NCBI GenBank assembly: GCA_937877625.1
Contig: CALFJG010000049.1
Coordinates: 1-37,428, forward strand
Length of the DNA stretch: 37,428 nt
From: an uncultured Prevotellaceae bacterium
Lineage (GTDB): Bacteria > Bacteroidota > Bacteroidia > Bacteroidales > Bacteroidaceae
Direction: 5' to 3'
The position numbers and the translations under genes were made by a program. The notes beneath the pieces were generated by a model. The model saw nothing but the letters and a program-made list of their open reading frames with translations, did no database searches and was not told the DNA's origin. Below, one piece after another: positions 23,758-31,869 of this stretch. Every line of letters starts with the position of its first letter. Position 1 is the stretch's first letter.

Positions 23758-26700
23758 ATGAAAAAAATACTCTTCTGCGCCTTGCTCGCCTTTTTTTCAT
23801 TCATAAGCGTGCTGGCAGCACCGAAAATGCCACGCTTCTCGGCTTCAACAGAAAACGCCACGTGGTATCTCATTCCTTTTAGCACAGCAGGAAACTTCCT
23901 GGCCGACCGTGGCAACAACATCGCCCTGCGTGCCGTGAGCCTCACAAACGTCAGTAACGCCACAGCAGCTTATAAGTGGGCCTTAGTGGGTACGAAAGAC
24001 GACTTTGTCTTAGTAAGCCAGAACACGCGCAGTGTCGTCTATAACAACGACAAAGGCAGTTTTGTCTGCTCCAAAGATTCGGCCTCCCACCTCTGCCTCG
24101 CCGTCAACGAAGACGATGACGAATGTTGGGAGATACGCATTGTAGGCACCGACAAAGCCCTAACGAAAGCCACAAGCAACGCCTCGGCGGTAATCAACGC
24201 AGAAACGGCAGGCAGCCTGCTCGCCGCACTGAACTTCCAGTCGGTAGAACTGCTCGCACCCGAAATCAACGATGAGAGCGACGAGCCCGTGTGGTATCAG
24301 ATACAATTCCGTGCCGGCGCACAAACAGCCTTGGCCGATCAAGGAAGCGGACAGAACATCGTTCAAGCCGCAGCAGCACGCACCGATGAGCAGTTGTGGC
24401 GATTTATCGGCAACGAAAGTGGGTTCAAGATTAAGAATAAAAAGAATGACACGTACCTCTATGTGAGCGGAACTTATGTGATGAGTACAAGCAACGCCTC
24501 ACAAGCAGGAACGTTCACCCTGGCACAGACCGAAAACACCGACTACACGCCGAGTTATATGATCAGCAGCGGCACATCGGGATACTTCAACGCCTGGCAA
24601 GGAATTGCTACAGGCAAGTTCATCGGTATCTGGAGCAGCACGTCGGATCAAAACAACGTAGTGGCTTTCATTGCCGAGGCCGACATAGAACTTCCCGAAT
24701 ATACCGCCACAGGTATCACCTCCTACACCCCCGAACACCAGAGTACGCTTTGGTATAATGTACCCGTAGAACATGCCTCAGGCCTTAGCGGAGACAAGTG
24801 GAAAGACTACGCTCTGCCTCTGGGCAACGGCTATCTCGGCTCCACCTTCCTCGGAGGTATCTATAAGGAAGACCTACAATTCAATGAGAAAACGCTCTGG
24901 ACCGGAACCAGCAACGACCGCAGCACCTACGGTTCCTATGTGGGTGGCAGCGGCTACGGAGGCTATCAAAACTTCGGCGATGTCATCGTGAAACAGATGG
25001 ACACCGAAGCCTTCGACTTTGCAACAGGCAAGGGCGTAACCAACTATTTGCGCCAGCTCGACCTAAGCACCGCCACCGGCCTCGTTACCTTTACAAGCGA
25101 AGCCACAGGAACGAACTACGAACGCCGCTACATCGTAAGCAATCCCGACAGCGTGTGCGCCTATCTCTTTACAGCCGACCAGCCCGGACAACAATCGCTA
25201 CGCATCACCCTTTCCAGCGGAAGCCCCGGCGTTGCAGCAACCACCACCTACGCCGATGGCGAAGCCACGTTCAGCGGTAAGTTGCAGACAGTGAGCTATA
25301 ACGCCCGAGTAAAAGTAGTAAACAAAGGCGGCACTCTGAAAACACGTGGCAGCAACATACTTGTCACCAACGCCGACTCTGTAATAATCTACATCGCCGC
25401 AGGCACCGACTACGATCCCACCTCCAGCACCTACGTCAGTGCCGCGTTGCGTACAAGCCTCGCACAAACGATGCAGCAACGCGTACAAGCCGCTGCCCAG
25501 CGGACTTGGGACGACCTCTACGCCGACCACGTGGCCGACCATAAACAGTTCTTCGACCGTGTAGAATTTGTACTCGACGCGGCGAAAAACACACAGCCCA
25601 CAGAAACACTCGTCAACAACTACAGCACACAGAAAGGCACCACGGCAGCAGGAGCCCTGATGCTCGAGAAACTCTATTTTGACTACGGACGCTACCTTAC
25701 CATTGCCGGCTCGCGAGGAGTGAGCCTGCCCACTAACCTACAAGGCATTTGGAACAACAGCAGCAGCGCACCATGGGGAGCTGACATCCACGCTAACATC
25801 AACGTGCAGATGAATTACTGGCCAGCCGAGCCTACTAACCTTAGCGAGCTCCACCTGCCTCTCCTGGATTATATCATCAATATGTCGCAAAGCGCACAGT
25901 GGAAACAATACGCTACCAGTATGGCAGGACAAACAAAAGGCTGGACGTGTATCACAGAAAACAACATTTTCGGCGGGCGCGGCAGTTTCCAGACCAACTA
26001 CGTCATCGCCAACGCCTGGTACGTTACTCACCTCTGGCAACACTATCGCTATACGCTCGACCGCGACTTCCTATCACGTGCCTTCCCTGCTATGTGGGGT
26101 GCTACACAATTCTGGATGGAACGCCTCGTACAGGCCAGCGATGGCACCTACGAATGCCCTAATGAATACTCGCCAGAACACGGCCCCAGTAGCGAGAATG
26201 CCGTAGCCCACGCTCAACAACTCGTGGCAGAACTCTTTGCCAACACGCTTGAAGCCATCGACGTACTCGGCGATGCGGCAGGCATCAGCGACACCGACAT
26301 TGCTACGCTCCGCGAACGCTATGAGAAACTTGACAAAGGCCTTGCTATAGAACAATACACAGGCACTTGGGGCTCTACGGTGAACGGCATCAGTAGCGGC
26401 ACAGACATTCTGCGCGAATGGAAATACTCCGACTACACCGCCGGAGCCAACGGACACCGACACAGCTCACACCTGATGTGTCTGTATCCTTTCAGCCAAG
26501 TGACCGAAGGCACCGACCTCTTCAACGCTGCCGTAAACTCCCTGCAACTGCGCGGCGATGCCAGCACCGGCTGGTCTATGGCGTGGAAAATAAACCTATG
26601 GGCACGTGCCAAGAACGGGGCACACGCCCACCAAATCTTTGACTACGCACTCATTGCCGGACGAGGCAGCGGCGGCGTGTTCTATAACCTCTTCGACGTA

Positions 26701-27318
26701 CACGCTCCCTACTATTTCCAAATCGACGGCAACTTCGGTGCATGCGCCGGTATGGCCGAAATGCTCTTACAAAGCCACACGGGAACGATAGAGATTTTAC
26801 CAGCCCTGCCTACTTCACTATGGCGCAACGGACATATCAACGGACTGAAAGCCGTTGGCGACTTCACCGTTGACATTGCTTGGAAGAATGCCAAACCCGA
26901 CTGCGTGGTGATACGCAACAACCAAGGACAGCCCCTGCGCGTCAAAGCCACGGGCATCGGCAAGAGTACGGTAAAAATACTCATCAGCGGAAACGAAGTA
27001 AGTCCCACGGTGATTGACGACAACAACGTGGAAATTCCCTCTTCCGCCGGCGACGAGGTATATATCTTCTTCAATGGCGTGCCGACGGCTATTAACGAAG
27101 TACAAACAGAGCCTACTACCCCAACGCTCTCTTTTAGCGGACGTCGTGTGAGCGTGGGCGGCGACGTAGCATCACTCACGCTCACCGATCTGCAAGGCCG
27201 TATCGTACGCAAGACACACGGCAGCACCATCACTGCACCGCGAAACAGCGGCGACATCTTCGTCCTTACTATCCAGCAAGCTGACGGACGAGAAGTGAAA
27301 CAAAAGATTGGTTTTTAA
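23758..27318 (+). CDS. secreted GH95-family alpha-L-fucosidase with N-terminal lectin-like modules and T9SS sorting domain
   Basis: 1186 residues from the ATG at 23758, which gives a clean signal peptide (MKKILFCALLAFFSF...). The frame is open further upstream, but that would run through the repeat array and promoter. Residues about 35-150 and 175-315 are two related beta-rich modules (TWYLIPF...LADRG; VWYQIQF...LADQG), possibly ricin-like. The GH95 catalytic part runs from about 325: ALPLGNGYLG, NEKTLWTG, PTNLQGIWNN (about 660), HANINVQMNYWPAE (about 680) and FQIDGNFGACAGM (about 988). The NIN and D are the expected catalytic positions. The last 75 or so residues (LTLTDLQGRIVRK ... QKIGF) resemble the Por type-A sorting domain, so export by T9SS is likely. 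It would release fucose from host or plant glycans; related GH95 enzymes with other specificities exist. Confidence 0.88.
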   Translation: MKKILFCALLAFFSFISVLAAPKMPRFSASTENATWYLIPFSTAGNFLADRGNNIALRAVSLTNVSNATAAYKWALVGTKDDFVLVSQNTRSVVYNNDKGSFVCSKDSASHLCLAVNEDDDECWEIRIVGTDKALTKATSNASAVINAETAGSLLAALNFQSVELLAPEINDESDEPVWYQIQFRAGAQTALADQGSGQNIVQAAAARTDEQLWRFIGNESGFKIKNKKNDTYLYVSGTYVMSTSNASQAGTFTLAQTENTDYTPSYMISSGTSGYFNAWQGIATGKFIGIWSSTSDQNNVVAFIAEADIELPEYTATGITSYTPEHQSTLWYNVPVEHASGLSGDKWKDYALPLGNGYLGSTFLGGIYKEDLQFNEKTLWTGTSNDRSTYGSYVGGSGYGGYQNFGDVIVKQMDTEAFDFATGKGVTNYLRQLDLSTATGLVTFTSEATGTNYERRYIVSNPDSVCAYLFTADQPGQQSLRITLSSGSPGVAATTTYADGEATFSGKLQTVSYNARVKVVNKGGTLKTRGSNILVTNADSVIIYIAAGTDYDPTSSTYVSAALRTSLAQTMQQRVQAAAQRTWDDLYADHVADHKQFFDRVEFVLDAAKNTQPTETLVNNYSTQKGTTAAGALMLEKLYFDYGRYLTIAGSRGVSLPTNLQGIWNNSSSAPWGADIHANINVQMNYWPAEPTNLSELHLPLLDYIINMSQSAQWKQYATSMAGQTKGWTCITENNIFGGRGSFQTNYVIANAWYVTHLWQHYRYTLDRDFLSRAFPAMWGATQFWMERLVQASDGTYECPNEYSPEHGPSSENAVAHAQQLVAELFANTLEAIDVLGDAAGISDTDIATLRERYEKLDKGLAIEQYTGTWGSTVNGISSGTDILREWKYSDYTAGANGHRHSSHLMCLYPFSQVTEGTDLFNAAVNSLQLRGDASTGWSMAWKINLWARAKNGAHAHQIFDYALIAGRGSGGVFYNLFDVHAPYYFQIDGNFGACAGMAEMLLQSHTGTIEILPALPTSLWRNGHINGLKAVGDFTVDIAWKNAKPDCVVIRNNQGQPLRVKATGIGKSTVKILISGNEVSPTVIDDNNVEIPSSAGDEVYIFFNGVPTAINEVQTEPTTPTLSFSGRRVSVGGDVASLTLTDLQGRIVRKTHGSTITAPRNSGDIFVLTIQQADGREVKQKIGF

Positions 27319-27322
27319 GGTC

Positions 27323-27368
27323 TTAAGGCTTCACGCAGGTAGAGATAGCGGCTACCTGTAAGCCTTAA
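27323..27368. other. hairpin between the GH95 gene and upp
   Basis: TTAAGGCT (27323-27330) pairs with AGCCTTAA (27361-27368), and CAGGTAG (27336-27342) with CTACCTG (27352-27358). No U-tract follows on the plus strand. It could be a weak terminator, or a leader hairpin 24 bp before the upp start. Confidence 0.55.
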
Positions 27369-27391
27369 ACCTCATAGACATTGTAAAGAGC

Positions 27392-28045
27392 ATGAAAGTC
27401 ATCAATCTTGAAGCCACGAACTCTGTACTCAATACTTATATGGCCGAACTGCGCGACAAACAGTTTCAGCAAAACCGCACACTCTTCCGCCGAAACCTCA
27501 CGCGTATTGGTCAAGTGATGGCCTATGAACTGAGCCGCACGCTTGACTATTCGTCTGTAAACGTCACAACTCCGTTGGGTACAAGAAAGATGTCACTCCC
27601 CACCGACCATATCGTTATCGGCACGGTGCTACGCGCGGGATTGGCCTTTCACGAAGGATTCTTACACGTGTTCGACAAGGGAGACAGTGCCTTTGTGGCG
27701 GCCTACAGAGAAGAAGGCAATGTAGAGCGTATGAAAATCCACCTAGAGTATATGGCCTCGCCCCACCTCACCGGGAGTACTCTCCTCTTGGTTGACCCGA
27801 TGCTTGCTACGGGAGGAAGTATGGAACTCGCCTACAAAGCTTTCCTCCGCGCCGGCGAGCCGAAAAAGTTGCATCTCTGTGTCACCATTGCCGCACCCGA
27901 GGGCATTGACCACCTGCACCGTGTGTTCCCCGACGACAGCGTAACGCTATGGACAGCAGCCATCGATGAACGCCTCAACGAAAACGCCTACATCGTACCA
28001 GGACTCGGCGATGCAGGCGACCTCAGTTTTGGAGAGAAGATGTAG
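27392..28045 (+). CDS. upp: uracil phosphoribosyltransferase
   Basis: A 217-residue enzyme that makes UMP from uracil and PRPP (pyrimidine salvage). The PRPP-binding loop LLLVDPMLATGGS lies at about residues 132-144. The uracil-binding C terminus YIVPGLGDAGDLSFG ends the protein, both as in the family. VLRAGLAFHEG is the other conserved active-site stretch. The length is normal, and the start MKVINLEATNS follows a leader containing CCTTAAAC. It lies 73 bp after the GH95 stop with a hairpin between, so cotranscription is possible but not shown. It converges with pdxB, sharing a hairpin terminator. Confidence 0.95.
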   Translation: MKVINLEATNSVLNTYMAELRDKQFQQNRTLFRRNLTRIGQVMAYELSRTLDYSSVNVTTPLGTRKMSLPTDHIVIGTVLRAGLAFHEGFLHVFDKGDSAFVAAYREEGNVERMKIHLEYMASPHLTGSTLLLVDPMLATGGSMELAYKAFLRAGEPKKLHLCVTIAAPEGIDHLHRVFPDDSVTLWTAAIDERLNENAYIVPGLGDAGDLSFGEKM

Positions 28046-28068
28046 GGAAAAGGGATTTTCTAAAAGGT

Positions 28069-28120
28069 TTAAGGTATGTTCTATAGACGGTGTTTCATCG
28101 GTTTATGGAACATACCTTAA
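28069..28120. terminator. hairpin terminator shared by upp and pdxB
   Basis: TTAAGGTATGTTC (28069-28081) and GAACATACCTTAA (28108-28120) form a perfect 13-bp stem with a 26-nt loop. The pdxB stop codon (28117-28119) lies inside the right arm. U-rich sequence follows weakly on both strands, so it probably works in both directions. Confidence 0.6.
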
Positions 28121-29145
28121 TCATATCTTTCTCTCCGTAGCGGATAGTCTGCCCTAAGCCGTTCAAAATCGGCGGGGCAGGACTTGAGCGCATCGCTATC
28201 GCGGCGGGGGTCATAGAGGAAAAGTTTGCGCTCAAGGGTTTGCTGCGGAACATCTTCTTCACTATAGTTTAGTCTTGGCGGAGCTACATCAAAGCGCAAG
28301 TCAGAGAACCCGTAGTAGCGCGCCACAGCCTCAAGCACCATCTGTGTGGCACGTGCCTTGCCATCGGCACTATAACCCGCAATGTGGGGCGTGCCGATGA
28401 AAACGCGTTGAAGAAGGGGTATGTTGATGTCGGGTTCATTCTCCCAAGTATCTATAACGGCCTGCGAAACCGTCCCCTCCTCCATCGCGCGTAAGAGAGA
28501 TGTGGTGTCTATCACCTCACCGCGACTCGTGTTGATAAGCACCACAGGCTTCTTCAACCCCGCGAAAAAAGCATCACCTGCCAGATGGTACGTTGCATCC
28601 TCGCCCGAAAACGTCAGTGGCGTGTGAAACGTGATAATATCTGCCTCGGCTTGCAAACGCGCCAACGACACGAAATAACCGCCTTCGCTACGTGCGCGGG
28701 GCGGATCGCAGCGAAGCACGCTGAGCCCCAAAGCCGCAGCACGCGCACAGACCTGACTACCCACGTGTCCCACGCCGACGACACCTATGGTGCTACGTTG
28801 TAAGTCTATCCGTCCAGTACGAGACAGCAAGATAAGCACACTCTCCACATACTGCGCCACACTGCTCGCGTTACAACCCGGACAATTCTCCCAAGCAATG
28901 CCGGCCTCTCGTAGATAGTCCACATCAAGATGGTCGTAGCCGATAGTGGCGGTAGCGATAAAGCGCACCCTTGAACCCTCAAGCAATGCGCGGTCGCACC
29001 GCGTACGTGTGCGGACTATCAAGACATCCACATCACGCACATCAGCTGACCCTATGGCAGAACCAGGCATATAGAAACATTCGCCGAGTCTGTTTGCTAA
29101 CTGGCGAATGTAAGGAATCTTGTCATCTATGAGAAGGCGCAGCAT
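28117..29145 (-). CDS. pdxB: erythronate-4-phosphate dehydrogenase
   Basis: A 342-residue D-2-hydroxyacid dehydrogenase that acts in the deoxyxylulose-phosphate-dependent pyridoxal phosphate pathway. The start LLIDDKIPYI and VRTRTRCDRALL are PdxB-specific. The segment GCNASSVAQYVES and the NAD-binding VGVGHVGSQVCARAAALG (near 120-140) follow. The substrate loop LINTSRGEVID and the catalytic His region TPHIAGYSADGKARAT come later, and a PdxB-type C-terminal dimerisation tail ends the protein. It is the last gene of a likely greA-HIT-pdxB operon (gaps of 81 and 59 bp). A generic 2-hydroxyacid dehydrogenase is less likely, given the DDKIPY start. Confidence 0.93.
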   Translation of the reverse strand: MLRLLIDDKIPYIRQLANRLGECFYMPGSAIGSADVRDVDVLIVRTRTRCDRALLEGSRVRFIATATIGYDHLDVDYLREAGIAWENCPGCNASSVAQYVESVLILLSRTGRIDLQRSTIGVVGVGHVGSQVCARAAALGLSVLRCDPPRARSEGGYFVSLARLQAEADIITFHTPLTFSGEDATYHLAGDAFFAGLKKPVVLINTSRGEVIDTTSLLRAMEEGTVSQAVIDTWENEPDINIPLLQRVFIGTPHIAGYSADGKARATQMVLEAVARYYGFSDLRFDVAPPRLNYSEEDVPQQTLERKLFLYDPRRDSDALKSCPADFERLRADYPLRRERYD

Positions 29146-29204
29146 ATTGTATCAAAAAAAGCAAGTGCCATCAACACTATAGGGCAGTTCCCATAGAGTT
29201 AGTG

Positions 29205-29603
29205 TTACTGACGGCCAAAAGCCGAAGCAATGTCCGCTGCTATTTGCTGCATCTCTTCGGCAGGGAGTTGGAGCTTCTTCTTGCCAAAGTCCATATCCAT
29301 TTCCGACTGTAACGGAGCCAGGTGGACGTGGGCGTGGTTTACGTCAAGTCCCATCACGGCAACACCGACCTTCTTACAAGGAAACACTTGTTTTATTGCA
29401 GCTGCCACACGCTTGGTAAAAGACATCATACGACCGAGTTCCTCATCGCTGAGGTCAAAAAAGTAGTCCACCTCGCGCTTCGGAATAACCAATACGTGGC
29501 CGCGCGTCACGGGGTTAATATCCAAGAAAGCGTAAAACTCTTCGTTCTCGGCACAACGATAAGAAGGAATTTCTCCGCGAACGATCTTTGAAAAGATTGT
29601 CAT
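29205..29603 (-). CDS. HIT-family nucleotide hydrolase
   Basis: A 132-residue HIT protein. The histidine triad HAHVHLAP lies near residues 93-100, and the N-terminal part (FSKIVRGEIPSYRCAENEEFYAFLDINP, split by a turn) is typical of the HINT/Hit branch. Relatives hydrolyse adenosine 5'-phosphoramidates and similar nucleotides; the physiological substrate is not clear. It lies between greA and pdxB on the same strand. The leader before the ATG contains two CTAAAC words. The length is close to the family norm. Confidence 0.92.
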   Translation of the reverse strand: MTIFSKIVRGEIPSYRCAENEEFYAFLDINPVTRGHVLVIPKREVDYFFDLSDEELGRMMSFTKRVAAAIKQVFPCKKVGVAVMGLDVNHAHVHLAPLQSEMDMDFGKKKLQLPAEEMQQIAADIASAFGRQ

Positions 29604-29684
29604 AACTTTTTATGGTTTAGATAGGTTTAGCCTTTGAACGTAAGCACACGTCCTCTCCCAGAAACCAAACTTACGATAAGTTGC

Positions 29685-30149
29685 TCAAAAGGTGATGCTT
29701 ACTATTTCAAGTTGGATAGTGCCTTGAGGTATCTTTACATTCACCACGTCGCCCACTTTATGGCCAAGAATTCCTTGGGCAATAGGTGTCGCCGAACTGA
29801 TTTTCCCCTCGCGCAAATTAGCCTCGCTCTCGCTTACAATGGTATATTTCATCAGAGCCTTGTTCTTTACGTTACGTATTTCCACGGTGGAGAGTATCTG
29901 CACCGTGTCGCCTTTGAGCTGCGACTTGTCTATAATCTTCGCATCGGCAATAGTGGCTTTCAGGTTGTTAATCTTCATTTCAAGCATCGCCTGATGTTCT
30001 TTCGCAGCCTCGTATTCGCTATTCTCCGAAAGGTCGCCTTTGTCGCGAGCCTCGGCTATCGCCGCCGAGGCTGCCGGACGTTCAATTTGCTCCATACGGC
30101 GGAGCTGGGCTAACATCTTGTCATAGCCCTCTTGTGTCATATAAGCCAT
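29685..30149 (-). CDS. greA: transcription elongation factor GreA
   Basis: A 154-residue factor that stimulates RNA cleavage in stalled RNA polymerase. The N-terminal coiled coil carries the conserved ERPAASAAIAEARDKGDLSENSEY segment, interrupted nowhere, with the acidic tip residues in GDLSENSEY. The C-terminal FKBP-like domain includes ATPIAQGILGHKVGD. The open frame extends 19 codons upstream, but the start MAYMTQEGYDKML is the family N terminus and is chosen. A strong promoter lies about 120 bp upstream. It is the first gene of the likely greA-HIT-pdxB operon. Confidence 0.95.
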   Translation of the reverse strand: MAYMTQEGYDKMLAQLRRMEQIERPAASAAIAEARDKGDLSENSEYEAAKEHQAMLEMKINNLKATIADAKIIDKSQLKGDTVQILSTVEIRNVKNKALMKYTIVSESEANLREGKISSATPIAQGILGHKVGDVVNVKIPQGTIQLEIVSITF

Positions 30150-30268
30150 TTTTGAGATTTGTTGAGAAAAAACAGTAAAAAGAAACGAAAGAACTCCTGA
30201 AGCCATATATACGAAAGCTTAGGGAATTCTTTCCGCACTTTTGCTGCTATGTATTTCTAATTACGCGG

Positions 30269-30299
30269 CAAAAGTAACACTTTTTTCTATCCAAGCAAA
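30269..30299 (-). promoter_or_regulatory. promoter for greA operon
   Basis: On the minus strand TTTG (30299-30296), a 19-bp spacer and TACTTTTG (30276-30269) match the Bacteroidota consensus exactly. Its -33 box overlaps the edge of the nagA terminator U-tract. Confidence 0.78.
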
Positions 30300-30336
30300 A
30301 AAAAGCGTGACTAAACAACCCGCGTTGCATAGTCAC
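30297..30336 (-). terminator. terminator of nagA
   Basis: On the minus strand GTGACTA (30336-30330) pairs with TAGTCAC (30313-30307). Inside it, CAAC (30327-30324) pairs with GTTG (30319-30316). It is followed by GC and eight T's. It lies about 20 bp after the nagA stop. Confidence 0.82.
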
Positions 30337-30356
30337 ACTATCTCATTATGTTTGCG

Positions 30357-31511
30357 CTACTTGCTACAAACGACATTTCCAGCCTGCATCACAAGTTGCA
30401 GTTCTTGCTGAGCGTTGTAAACAACAATGTCGGCATCTTTGCCTTTCTCGAGAGAGCCCTTTCGGTCGTAAACGCCCATAATGCGTGCAGGTGTCTCGCT
30501 CGTCATACGATAGACATCGGCAGCAGGGATAGCGGCTTGCTGTATCGCCGTGCGTACCAAGCGATCCATCGTAGCAATACTTCCCGCCAGCGCACTGCGG
30601 TCGGCCAGTTTGCAAACACCGTCTTCTATAATCACACGCGGGTCAAACGCCTCCGTGGCATCGCTCGCAGCCACAGCCAACGCATCGGTGATAAGCGCCA
30701 TACGCTCTACTCCTTTAATCTTATATATCATAGAGAGCAGCGGCGCAGGCACGTGTATGCCGTCGGCTATAACCTCCACGGTGAAACCCTCTTGCTCGTA
30801 GCCTGCCTCCACTATGCCCACTTTTTTGTACTCGCGCTCCTTATGCATCGTACTCATAGCGTTAGTAAAGTGTGTCAGGTGCGTAAAGCCCGCCTTCAGC
30901 GCACGAAGGGCATCCTCATACTCGCCCTTGGTGTGAGCAATGGCAGGCAGACAGCCGTGGGCGGTGCAGAAACGTCCAAACTCTTCCGTACCAGGGAGTT
31001 CCGGTGCGGCATCCCAGCGACGTATCACGCCAGGGTATTCTGTCAACAACGGTTCATAATCTGTCGGTATGGGCGGAGTGATGTATTCGGGCATTTGCGC
31101 ACCGGCCATTGCCTTGTTGAAATACGGGCCCTCAAGATGAAGACCAAGGATGGGGCTGCCCTCTTCTTTCATCAACCTCTGGCAGGTTTCAGCCGCCGCA
31201 CGTATCATCGCCGGAGAGCTTGAGGAGAGTGTGGGAAAAATCGCCGTGGTGCCATAGTGAAGGTGCGCATCAACAGCCACACGGAAAGCCTCCTCGTCGC
31301 CCTCCATAAAGTCTCTGCCACCGCCGCCGTGGACGTGCAGTTCTATGCCGCCAGGCACTACATCGCCGCCTTTGACATCAATGATTTCTGCACCGTCAAC
31401 GTGCAACGCGTTGTTCGACACCTCAAGGATCTTGCCGCCGGCCACAACCACGGAACCGCCGCAGAGCCACCCTTCAGGGGTAAGAATACGGCCATTAAGA
31501 ATCTGTTTCAT
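30357..31511 (-). CDS. nagA: N-acetylglucosamine-6-phosphate deacetylase
   Basis: A 384-residue amidohydrolase that converts GlcNAc-6-P to GlcN-6-P in amino-sugar use and wall recycling. The metal-binding HVHGGGGRD lies near residues 59-67. The Glu ligand is in GLHLEGPYFN, the later His residues are in AIAHTKGEY and HLTHFTNAMS, and the catalytic Asp is in ALITDALAVAA. The C-terminal GSLEKGKDADIVVY is the usual small beta-sandwich return. The length is typical. It appears monocistronic, with its own terminator. It is divergent from porE across a 358-bp gap with paired palindromes. Confidence 0.93.
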   Translation of the reverse strand: MKQILNGRILTPEGWLCGGSVVVAGGKILEVSNNALHVDGAEIIDVKGGDVVPGGIELHVHGGGGRDFMEGDEEAFRVAVDAHLHYGTTAIFPTLSSSSPAMIRAAAETCQRLMKEEGSPILGLHLEGPYFNKAMAGAQMPEYITPPIPTDYEPLLTEYPGVIRRWDAAPELPGTEEFGRFCTAHGCLPAIAHTKGEYEDALRALKAGFTHLTHFTNAMSTMHKEREYKKVGIVEAGYEQEGFTVEVIADGIHVPAPLLSMIYKIKGVERMALITDALAVAASDATEAFDPRVIIEDGVCKLADRSALAGSIATMDRLVRTAIQQAAIPAADVYRMTSETPARIMGVYDRKGSLEKGKDADIVVYNAQQELQLVMQAGNVVCSK

Positions 31512-31545
31512 ACGTTTGCTTTTAGTTTTTCTCTTTTCTTCGCCG

Positions 31546-31553
31546 CAAAACTA
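31546..31553 (-). promoter_or_regulatory. -7 element for nagA
   Basis: TAGTTTTG on the minus strand matches TAnnTTTG, 35 bp before the nagA ATG. No TTTG stands at the ideal spacing upstream. Confidence 0.5.
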
Positions 31554-31636
31554 CAAAATACCAAAGAATTAAAGAAATCAGCCTAAAGAAATCCTACACC
31601 GTTAATCGCCGCTTATCTGCTGAACGCTTGCATTTC

Positions 31637-31668
31637 TGTTGCAACGCACAACGATAATGTTGCAACGC
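31637..31668. promoter_or_regulatory. paired GTTGCAAC palindromes, candidate operator
   Basis: TGTTGCAACGC occurs at 31637-31647 and again at 31658-31668, exactly 21 bp apart. GTTGCAAC is a perfect 8-bp palindrome. The pair lies in the gene-free 31512-31869 gap between divergent nagA and porE, about 100 bp upstream of the nagA -7 element and 200 bp before the porE start. A TTTG (31724-31727) and TATTTTTTG (31742-31750) could form an imperfect porE promoter. Nothing else is evident in the gap except the small palindrome near 31785. Confidence 0.5.
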
Positions 31669-31776
31669 TTAATGTAATAAATCGCCGCGCCGCACGTTTT
31701 ATAGGTGGGTTCTATTCATTCGCTTTGTCAGATTTCTGAGCTATTTTTTGCTTTCTGTCTGTTAGTTGAAGAGTGA

Positions 31777-31792
31777 GTGTAGCGGGCTACAC
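31777..31792. promoter_or_regulatory. 16-bp palindrome in the porE leader
   Basis: GTGTAGC, GG, GCTACAC forms a near-perfect palindrome 78 bp before the porE ATG. It could be an operator or a tight leader hairpin. Confidence 0.35.
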
Positions 31793-31869
31793 GACCGATG
31801 AAACGTACAGCAGTAAGCAAAAAGAGCCATAAAGATGACAAACGGTTAAAACCCACCTATTATTATGGT

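Noticed and set aside
30348..31223. Long plus-strand ORF (291 codons) opposite nagA
   Set aside because: It is antisense to a clear NagA with all motifs. The composition is His/Arg/Cys-rich with no recognisable domain.
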